From Trichodesmium sp. MAG_R04 (GTDB lineage Bacteria > Cyanobacteriota > Cyanobacteriia > Cyanobacteriales > Microcoleaceae), in assembly GCA_023356515.1 (NCBI GenBank), contig JAKQYG010000122.1, forward strand, positions 1 to 9,801: DNA of 9,801 nt, written 5' to 3'. The notes under the pieces were generated by a model, which saw only the letters and a list, made by a program, of their open reading frames with translations, did not search any database and had not been told where the DNA came from. Made by a program: the position numbers and the translations under genes. Positions 1 to 4,591 of the stretch are shown one piece after another (within the stretch, counting starts at the first letter, position 1; every line of letters starts with the position of its first letter).

Positions 1-126
1 GTCCCTAGGTCTGTAGGTGGTAAGGATACATATGAAAATATACAACTCCTACACCGCCATTGCCACGACGTTAAAACTGCGGAGGATTTGAAAGCAGTAA
101 ACTTTCTCAAGACTCATCAGGTTTAA
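1..126 (+). CDS. Group II intron-encoded protein, C-terminal fragment with HNH endonuclease motif
   Basis: Forty-one codons are open from the window edge to a TAA at 124-126. The segment LLHRHCHDVKT at residues 16-26 is the typical end of the HNH endonuclease domain in bacterial group II intron reverse transcriptases, in which this His/Cys-rich signature is highly conserved. The HNH domain cuts the second DNA strand during target-primed reverse transcription. The reverse transcriptase and maturase domains must lie left of the window. The stop codon sits 46 bases before domain V, as expected for a protein encoded in domain IV. Only the tail is visible, so whether the full protein is intact is unknown. 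Confidence 0.88.
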   Translation, partial: VPRSVGGKDTYENIQLLHRHCHDVKTAEDLKAVNFLKTHQV

Positions 127-172
127 AGTGGAATTTTAAGGATGTACCTATGAAAAAGGACGTTTAGGAGAG

Positions 173-264
173 GAGCCGTATGAGGTGAAAGTCTCACGTC
201 CGGTTCTGAAGACGAGCAGGCTCTATAAAGGAATTGTTCTGGAAATGAGCTTGCTTAGTTTAAC
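173..264 (+). ncRNA. Group II intron domains V and VI
   Basis: Domain V is 173-206. GAGCCG (173-178) pairs with CGGTTC (201-206), TGAG (181-184) pairs with CTCA (193-196), and G-U pairs close a GAAA tetraloop at 187-190. This is the catalytic hairpin of the ribozyme. Domain VI is formed by GAGCAGGCTC (214-223) pairing along its whole length, including G-U pairs, with GAGCTTGCTT (247-256). A257 is left bulged above a C213-G258 pair and is the likely branch-point adenosine. The pairings were worked out by eye. Confidence 0.9.
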
Positions 265-971
265 TAGTTTGTTCTGGTGCCATATATTCGCGACTACCAA
301 TAATGGTACCAGTACGAATTAAAGCTGTACCTGTTAGCAACTTCGCTACGCCAAAATCAATTAATACAATTTCTCCCACTTTCCCTAACTTTTGCACTGC
401 TTGATTTTCTCCTGGTAGGTGGGGTAGTTTTTGATAGTTAATAGGCGGGAAAGTGCGACGAATAATATTTTCTGGTTTAATATTCCCGATGAATAATTTG
501 ATGTTGATGAATAAATTGCAATATTGGCAGTAACTCTCGTAAAATTGGCCATATTTGTTTTTCTTTGAAGAGACCTTGTTGTTCTAGTTCTTGCTTTAAT
601 GTCAAACCTTGAATATATTCTTGCACTAAATAGAAATTTTGATTGTATTGGAAACTGGCTAAAAGTAGAGGAATTTGTGGATGCTGCCCCAACTGTGATA
701 ACCCCATTACTTCCCGTCGAAATAGTCTAGCTGTTGTTTGATAGCTTTTGGGGTCGAGGGTGGAAAATAATATTTGTTTAAGAATACATAGGAGCTTCTG
801 AGGATGTTGTTCATATATGGCCAAAAAAGTTTTGCCAAAGCTTCCCTGACTGACTTTTTTCACCATACGATAGCGTCCCTGGAGAATTAGGGGAGAGTGG
901 CAAGTCTCACAATTCCTTGCTGTATTTGGATTTTATGGTTTGAGGCATTGATGATTAATACAATAACTCAT
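265..971 (-). pseudogene. Serine/threonine protein kinase pseudogene, truncated by the group II intron
   Basis: Read from ATG at 971-969, the frame gives a zinc-ribbon leader (C4, C9, then CETC) of the kind that precedes many cyanobacterial Hanks-type kinases. The glycine loop follows (SQGSFGKTFLA), then the catalytic loop, DFG (358-350) and MAPEQ (283-269). Three lesions are visible. Codon 13 is TAA (935-933), probably from CAA (Gln). One extra base at 483/484 turns HRDIKPEN into HREY-stop. The group II intron joins at 264/265, just after the APE motif, so the C-lobe is missing from this window. An uninterrupted piece of 129 codons (866-477) survives but holds only the N-lobe and part of the C-lobe. 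The gene would have been a cytoplasmic signalling kinase. It is almost surely inactive, though sequencing error could explain the single-base changes. Confidence 0.92.
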
Positions 972-1011
972 CGAGTAGTCGATTTTATTGTTTATATTTT
1001 GGGCGAGGGGG

Positions 1012-1041
1012 TTGACAAATATGATTCAGCAATGCTAGGGT
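1012..1041 (+). promoter_or_regulatory. Sigma-70-type promoter for tRNA-His
   Basis: A perfect TTGACA (1012-1017) is followed after 18 bases by TAGGGT (1036-1041). The preceding TG at 1033-1034 makes an extended -10. The predicted start near 1048 lies about 19 bases before the mature tRNA. The -10 hexamer keeps only the TA...T positions, so the call rests mainly on the -35, the spacing and the location. Confidence 0.6.
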
Positions 1042-1066
1042 TATAAGCTGTGGAAAAAAATATTAT

Positions 1067-1140
1067 GGCGAGCGTAGCCAAGTGGTTAAGGCAGTGGATT
1101 GTGGTTCCACCATTCGTGGGTTCGATTCCCATCGTTCGCC
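1067..1140 (+). tRNA. tRNA-His (anticodon GTG)
   Basis: The full cloverleaf can be drawn. Acceptor GCGAGCG pairs with CGTTCGC (two G-U style pairs), D stem GCC/GGC, anticodon stem GTGGA/TCCAC around loop TTGTGGT, a five-base variable loop, and T stem GTGGG/CCCAT around TTCGATT. The extra G at 1067 (G-1) opposite C73 (1140) is the identity element of histidine tRNA and confirms the assignment. The next bases are CTA, so CCA is not encoded and must be added after transcription. Confidence 0.97.
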
Positions 1141-1157
1141 CTATTTGGAAGTAGAAG

Positions 1158-1176
1158 TATAATGATAATCATAATA
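1158..1176. promoter_or_regulatory. Fur-box-like palindrome between convergent genes
   Basis: The 19-mer TATAATGATAATCATAATA matches 16 of 19 positions of the classical Fur box GATAATGATAATCATTATC and contains the perfect palindrome ATGATAATCAT (1162-1172). It lies between the 3' end of tRNA-His and the 3' end of aat, where no gene start is visible. A function is therefore not evident, and in AT-rich DNA chance is a real explanation. Confidence 0.35.
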
Positions 1177-1262
1177 ATTTTACTAGTATTATTTTGACTT
1201 TCTATTCCACAAAAAGTTAGGTAGTTAGGAATATTTCATGCAAAGTCTCTATTGACTCCCTC

Positions 1263-1844
1263 CTATGTCAAGCTACACTCACGACTTAATGCCAATTTCA
1301 AAAGTGCTTTGTATTTTTTATCGCTGATGGTATAAGCTCCAAATCTTTCCAGGTGGGGGTTATTCATCTGAGCATCAAAAAAAACAAACTGTCGCTTTTT
1401 TAGTTGCTCCACCAACTTTACCATCGCCACTTTTGACCCCTCTGAAATATTGTAAAACATTGACTCCCCAATAAAAGCACCCCCAATGACAATTCCTAAA
1501 ATTCCTCCAGCAAGTTCATCTCCTTGCCAAGTCTCAAAACTATAAGCATATCCAACTTTATTTAAGGCTTTGTAGATTTGCTTTAGTTCCTCAGATATCC
1601 ATGTTGTTTCTCGATCTGCACATCCTTCAACGACAGCTTTAAAATCTTGATTAACAGCAACAGTAAAACGATTTTGATTAATTGCACGACGTAGTGACCG
1701 TGGATAGTGAAATTTTTCATCTAGAGGAATCAAAGTCCGTTTACGACTACCATACCACCTCAAACTATTTTCTTCATCATTTGCCATAAGGAAGTAGCCT
1801 TGAGCATATCCTTGTATAATCGAATCAAGATTGTATCCTATCAT
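1263..1844 (-). CDS. aat: Leucyl/phenylalanyl-tRNA--protein transferase
   Basis: The enzyme transfers Leu or Phe from aminoacyl-tRNA to the N-terminal Arg or Lys of proteins. In the N-end rule pathway this marks them for recognition by ClpS and degradation by ClpAP/ClpCP in the cytoplasm. The 193-residue product shows the family blocks in order: the substrate pocket around RW and FHYPRSLRR (45-53), EGCADRETTWI (73-83), the GYAYSFETW segment (98-106), LAGGILGIVIGGAFIGESMF (111-130) with E127, the SKVAMVKLV helix (137-145), and FDAQMNNPHLERFGA (156-170). It is shorter at the N terminus than the E. coli enzyme (about 234 residues), and the ATG start follows only a weak GGTGA. It is divergent from the hypothetical gene at 1884, with 39 bases between the two starts. 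Confidence 0.95.
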   Translation of the reverse strand: MIGYNLDSIIQGYAQGYFLMANDEENSLRWYGSRKRTLIPLDEKFHYPRSLRRAINQNRFTVAVNQDFKAVVEGCADRETTWISEELKQIYKALNKVGYAYSFETWQGDELAGGILGIVIGGAFIGESMFYNISEGSKVAMVKLVEQLKKRQFVFFDAQMNNPHLERFGAYTISDKKYKALLKLALSRECSLT

Positions 1845-1883
1845 AGAATCACCATTAACAATTTATAATATAATCTTTTAATT
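1845..1883. promoter_or_regulatory. Compact divergent promoter region
   Basis: This 39-base gap separates the starts of two divergent genes. On the + strand it holds two overlapping TATAAT hexamers (1864-1869 and 1869-1874) only 10 to 20 bases before the ATG at 1884, which would give a very short or absent leader. The minus-strand promoter for aat must overlap the same AT-rich stretch or lie inside the neighbouring gene. No clear -35 is visible. Confidence 0.4.
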
Positions 1884-2213
1884 ATGGTTGAACCAGTCAA
1901 AGCAATTGCTTTACCACAAGCACAGAACCCCCAGGAAGAGGGCCAATGGTTGAAAACTTCCTTACATAAATGGCTTAATCAAGAATTCATTCCCGAAACA
2001 GTGAACGAAAATATTGCCAACAGAGCAGCTCAAATCTTTGTTCGCCAACGCATGGAAGGGGAGAATGATTTAGGGTCATTAGTAATTGCCATTGTTACAG
2101 AAATGCAAACCTTTGATTTTTCCCAGAGCTTTTATGGGGAATTTGCAATTGCTAATGCCGTTAGTGACTTACTATTAGATAGTCTGGGAATAGAACGTTG
2201 TTGTGGGCAATAG
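1884..2213 (+). CDS. Hypothetical protein, 109 residues, no recognised domain
   Basis: I do not recognise a function. The protein is acidic, has no signal peptide or membrane segment, and looks mostly alpha-helical: a WLKTSLHKWLNQEFIPE helix (23-39), an ANRAAQIFVRQRMEGENDLGSL region (46-66), and a C-terminal FAIANAVSDLLLDSLGIERC helix. The composition and the clean reading frame over 109 codons look like a real gene of a type common among unnamed conserved cyanobacterial proteins. It starts at ATG 1884 without a visible Shine-Dalgarno sequence, which is not unusual in cyanobacteria. It is divergent from aat and may share regulatory DNA with it; a role in the same pathway cannot be inferred. 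Confidence 0.75.
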   Translation: MVEPVKAIALPQAQNPQEEGQWLKTSLHKWLNQEFIPETVNENIANRAAQIFVRQRMEGENDLGSLVIAIVTEMQTFDFSQSFYGEFAIANAVSDLLLDSLGIERCCGQ

Positions 2214-2489
2214 AAAATTTCAATGTTTCAGTTTCAGGAGTTGTGTATCAAAACAAGAAACTGGGTTTATTGAACTAATTTATAGTTATTATAGTTTTTA
2301 GCTATTACAAAATTTTGTTTATCAACTCCGTTTCTAGTTAAGTCCTAATAGACCTGCTAAACCTGAAACCGATCTTGCTCTTTCAGCTATTCTTGCTGTT
2401 GCCCCATGAGTAGCGATCGCCCACCCATAGATTCAAAATCAAAAAAAATCGAAAGATTTAAAAGAAAACCGTTATATTTCTTCACGATA
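2214..2489. other. Intergenic region with one HIP1 site, no gene seen
   Basis: No open frame of useful length is present on either strand. The stretch contains an AT-rich part (2270-2330) and one HIP1 octamer. It separates the 3' end of the 109-residue gene from the 3' end of the GH-J gene. Confidence 0.6.
2413..2420. repeat. HIP1 octamer GCGATCGC
   Basis: A perfect HIP1 palindrome. HIP1 is strongly over-represented in many cyanobacterial genomes and supports the assignment of the host. Confidence 0.85.
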
Positions 2490-2519
2490 AAAGGCGGAGA
2501 CCTCTAGATATCCGCCTTT
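2490..2519 (-). terminator. Hairpin terminator of the GH-J gene, possibly bidirectional
   Basis: AAAGGCGGA (2490-2498) and TCCGCCTTT (2511-2519) form a perfect nine-base-pair stem around a 12-base loop. On the minus strand it lies 19 bases after the stop codon of the gene ending at 2539, and the transcript continues with TTTTAT, a modest U-run. In the + direction the tail is weaker (TTTATATTGG). Confidence 0.72.
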
Positions 2520-2538
2520 ATATTGGCTTTTACTTGAG

Positions 2539-3693
2539 TTAAGAAACAAGTTCTAGTAACATTGCATCCCAGAACTTACCCTGGCGCTGGAATTGTAGAG
2601 AGTGAGCGAGAGAACCAGTCATATGAGACGGGCTTCCTTTTTTAATTTCTGGATAATTTTCCTCCCATAAGACTTTCCACTGACCAGAAAGATCAAGACT
2701 AAATGTTTCTATTTCTAGTCCATAGGCAAAAGAGTCACCGATCGGATCTTGGTCTAGGAAAAAATGAGTAGCATATAGCCCAGTCTGGGAAGACCCCTTA
2801 ACGATAGGGACTTCTGATACTGGAGAATAGGGACCTTCGAGTTTTGAGGAAATGTAATGGTGCAAACTGGAATCAGAAATCATATCGGCTTTAGTTTCTA
2901 GTTTCTCTAGCCATTTGGGATTTGTATGCTTTTTCCACACCGAGAAGAATAGGTGCCACATCCCATTTTTATATATGACATGACTGCGTTCGCACTCTGT
3001 TACCAATCCTTCCTCATCTTTCCCAGTATCCATACAAGGAAAAGCTGCCGGGGGTAAAACTGTATAAGGACCTTCTAAGGTATCTGCTACTGCTAATCCA
3101 ATACAACCTTTATATAATGGGGAACTTGTTTTAGCAGAAGCGGATAAAAACATCCAATATTTTCCCTGTTCAAAAACGATCCAAGGGTCACGCCATTGTA
3201 AATGAGGTTGTTCGGGCAAATCTAGATTGGGAGAATGCTCATAATATTTCTCCCATCCTATAAATTCTAACGGTTTAGAAGAACCCCAATCAATGTCCCA
3301 GTTATCGTTAAGTTTTCCTTTGCACAAGCCAACAGACTCTTCAAGAATATGGGGATGATTTGGCGCACCACCGTAAAAAAAGTATAGTTGATTTCCCTGA
3401 GGGTACAATTTCCCTGCGAGAAGACGATGGCTTTTCCACTGTTCATTTTTATCTGGGGTAATCATTACACCTAGATCTTTCCATAAGGATAGATCTTCAG
3501 CAAGAATTGCTCCAGCAATTTCTCCATGTTCCCAAAACGGACTCTCTTCATGGCCGATACTCTGTAGGTAAAGTAGTATATATTTCGGTTTCTTGAGATT
3601 TTTGTTGCTTTTGGGTTCTATTTTGCTTTTGGGTTCTATTTTGCTTTTGGGTTCTATATTAATCAATCCAAGTTTTCTCCTTATCAGACTCAA
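2539..3693 (-). CDS. Five-bladed beta-propeller glycosidase-like protein, clan GH-J type (GH32/GH68-like)
   Basis: The 384-residue cytosolic-looking protein (no signal peptide) carries the repeating beta-propeller pattern of fructoside-active enzymes. The RDP motif is at 168-170 (WRDPWIVFEQGKYWMF), the usual place of the transition-state-stabilising Asp. ECERSHV at 233-239 fits the acid/base motif; E235-R236 resembles the ER of GH68. The segment ISSKLEGPYSP (281-291) also resembles GH32/68 proteins. The first blade (SPFWEHGEIAGAIL, 51-64) shows no obvious nucleophilic Asp, so activity is uncertain. Residues 12-29 are (N/K)IEPKS three times. The start is non-ATG: TTG at 3693 lacks a ribosome site, while TTG at 3666 (Leu10) follows AAGGAG (3682-3677) by ten bases and may be the true start. 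It is divergent from the sucrose-phosphate synthase gene, so a sucrose or fructoside substrate is plausible but unproven. Confidence 0.72.
   Translation of the reverse strand: MSLIRRKLGLINIEPKSKIEPKSKIEPKSNKNLKKPKYILLYLQSIGHEESPFWEHGEIAGAILAEDLSLWKDLGVMITPDKNEQWKSHRLLAGKLYPQGNQLYFFYGGAPNHPHILEESVGLCKGKLNDNWDIDWGSSKPLEFIGWEKYYEHSPNLDLPEQPHLQWRDPWIVFEQGKYWMFLSASAKTSSPLYKGCIGLAVADTLEGPYTVLPPAAFPCMDTGKDEEGLVTECERSHVIYKNGMWHLFFSVWKKHTNPKWLEKLETKADMISDSSLHHYISSKLEGPYSPVSEVPIVKGSSQTGLYATHFFLDQDPIGDSFAYGLEIETFSLDLSGQWKVLWEENYPEIKKGSPSHMTGSLAHSLQFQRQGKFWDAMLLELVS
3607..3660 (-). repeat. Three tandem 18-bp repeats encoding (N/K)IEPKS
   Basis: The + strand unit GCTTTTGGGTTCTATTTT occurs at 3607-3624 and identically at 3625-3642, then with one change at 3643-3660. 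Being 18 bases long it keeps the frame and gives three copies of a charged hexapeptide in the N-terminal tail of the GH-J protein, before the propeller begins. Near-identical copies imply recent expansion by slippage. Confidence 0.95.
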
Positions 3694-3712
3694 TATATTC
3701 TGTGATTAACTG

Positions 3713-3741
3713 CATATATTGTTTTACTATTCATTTGTCAA
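3713..3741 (-). promoter_or_regulatory. Sigma-70 promoter of the GH-J gene
   Basis: On the minus strand a perfect TTGACA (3741-3736) is followed after exactly 17 bases by TATATG (3718-3713). The predicted transcription start near 3706 leaves a leader of about 12 bases before TTG 3693 but about 40 bases before TTG 3666, which slightly favours the downstream start. Confidence 0.6.
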
Positions 3742-3910
3742 GGTTCTTTATACCTCTGTCATTACGTTTGATTATAATTATAAATATACCAATTGTCAAC
3801 CCTTAAATTCATACAAAATTTATAGTGATTTTAAATAAGAATAAAACACCTTTTGCACTTAAACCATTTCACGGCAAAAACCCTCGTATCAATCTAAACT
3901 GAAATGACTA

Positions 3911-3982
3911 TAGACAGACACACCACGAATACCATACCTTCTTAGTTGATTCAACTATATTCTACATCTTAGTGTCTATCTA
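3911..3982. repeat. Imperfect 11-bp inverted repeat with a 50-base spacer
   Basis: TAGACAGACAC (3911-3921) is the reverse complement of GTGTCTATCTA (3972-3982) except for one base. It could be a paired regulator site or the base of a long RNA hairpin; no function is known. Confidence 0.4.
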
Positions 3983-4241
3983 CACAAATTAGTAATATTA
4001 TTTTTAGGTTTAATTTTCTTGGATTCAAGCTTTTTTGTTAGCTTAGTAAGTACATTAATTAATCCAAATTCTGCACTTTAAGCATACTGCAACATGTTTT
4101 TTTGAGGAAGAATGTAGATTTTAGGCTCTATTATTAATAATTAATATTCATAGTCTATGTGATATGTATTTTTACTTATAGATTTCATAATTATTATCAG
4201 ACAAGGCTTGAAATAGCTCGTATAATATACTATATTTTGAC

Positions 4242-4358
4242 ATGGAGAATGTAAGTTATAAAGGAAAAACTGGAAATAAGCCTGTTGAGTTTAATTATAG
4301 TTGGGTCCTCCAACACAAGGTCCTGTTTAGTCAAATGTTGAAATTAAGATATGTATAG
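4242..4358 (+). CDS. Possible small ORF, 38 residues, doubtful
   Basis: An ATG frame of 38 codons runs to TAG at 4356-4358 in the leader region of the sucrose genes; the same frame is open for ten further codons upstream. The product (MENVSYKGKTGNKP at the start, rich in Lys and Val) matches nothing I recognise. There is no Shine-Dalgarno sequence directly before the ATG. It may be chance, a small protein, or the remnant of a larger decayed gene. Confidence 0.2.
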   Translation: MENVSYKGKTGNKPVEFNYSWVLQHKVLFSQMLKLRYV

Positions 4359-4403
4359 TTATCTTAACTGGAATTTTAAGTTAAATATTTATGCTTAGAA
4401 AAA

Positions 4404-4505
4404 AGTGGGATGCTCCTAAATATAGTGGGATTCACCTAAATATTAAAACTAATGGGAGGCTTTTTTTATAATAGGATATAATAAGTTTAGGGCGTTCCTA
4501 AAATA
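4404..4505. repeat. Phased GGG-N(4-5)-CCTAAA repeats upstream of sucrose-phosphate synthase
   Basis: Two 20-base units, 4404-4423 and 4424-4443, are identical at 18 positions (AGTGGGATGCTCCTAAATAT and AGTGGGATTCACCTAAATAT). A third, looser copy, GGGCGTTCCTAAAATA, is at 4490-4505. The GGG elements start at 4407, 4427 and 4490, so spacings of 20 and 63 bases are close to whole turns of the helix. The third copy also forms a small palindrome, TCCTA-AAA-TAGGA. This arrangement suits binding of a dimeric or cooperative regulator from one face, about 20 to 120 bases upstream of the likely -35. Confidence 0.5.
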
Positions 4506-4525
4506 GGAGGTAAATTTTAAGGTAC

Positions 4526-4556
4526 TAGACAGTGCAAATCAGATTCCTCCTATAAT
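4526..4556 (+). promoter_or_regulatory. Likely promoter of the sucrose synthesis operon
   Basis: TAGACA (4526-4531), five of six matches to the -35 consensus, is followed after 19 bases by a perfect TATAAT (4551-4556). Transcription would start near 4563, giving a leader of about 30 bases before ATG 4592. The spacer is longer than ideal, which often goes with dependence on an activator. The leader has no Shine-Dalgarno sequence. Confidence 0.55.
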
Positions 4557-4591
4557 TCAGCAATGCCAAAAAAACTTTATCTAAAAAAATT

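Larger units (their letters stand above)
1..264 (+). mobile_element. Group II intron, 3' portion (cut by the left window edge)
   Basis: Three parts appear in the expected order: the C-terminal tail of an intron-encoded protein with an HNH motif (1-126), a canonical domain V hairpin (173-206) and a domain VI hairpin ending near 264. Group II introns are self-splicing retroelements whose encoded reverse transcriptase/maturase/endonuclease drives retrohoming. The 3' end is placed at C264 because the sequence there ends in AAC (introns of this class end in AY). The presumed branch-point A257 is then the eighth base from the end, and the kinase reading frame resumes on the opposite strand directly at 265. 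The intron lies antisense to that kinase gene, so it cannot be spliced from the kinase mRNA. The 5' part and most of the protein lie outside the window, so intactness cannot be judged. Confidence 0.93.
3742..4525. other. Long AT-rich divergent intergenic region
   Basis: About 780 bases without a convincing gene separate the GH-J promoter from the synthase promoter. The region contains an imperfect inverted repeat (3911-3982), a small open frame (4242-4358), two hairpins (GTTGG/CCAAC at 4300-4314; TTAACT/AGTTAA at 4364-4384) and a cluster of GGG-N(4-5)-CCTAAA repeats (4404-4505). I see no tRNA, transposase or intron signature. The length is large for a cyanobacterial divergent pair and could reflect a long regulatory region, an unannotated small RNA or a decayed gene. 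Confidence 0.55.

Noticed and set aside
4404..4443. CRISPR-like array
   Set aside because: The two 20-base units are directly adjacent, with no unique spacers, and there are no cas genes.
4522..4556. NtcA-type site GTA-N8-TGC before the TATAAT of the sucrose operon
   Set aside because: The second half-site is TGC instead of TAC and the distance to the -10 is 15 bases where about 22 is usual.
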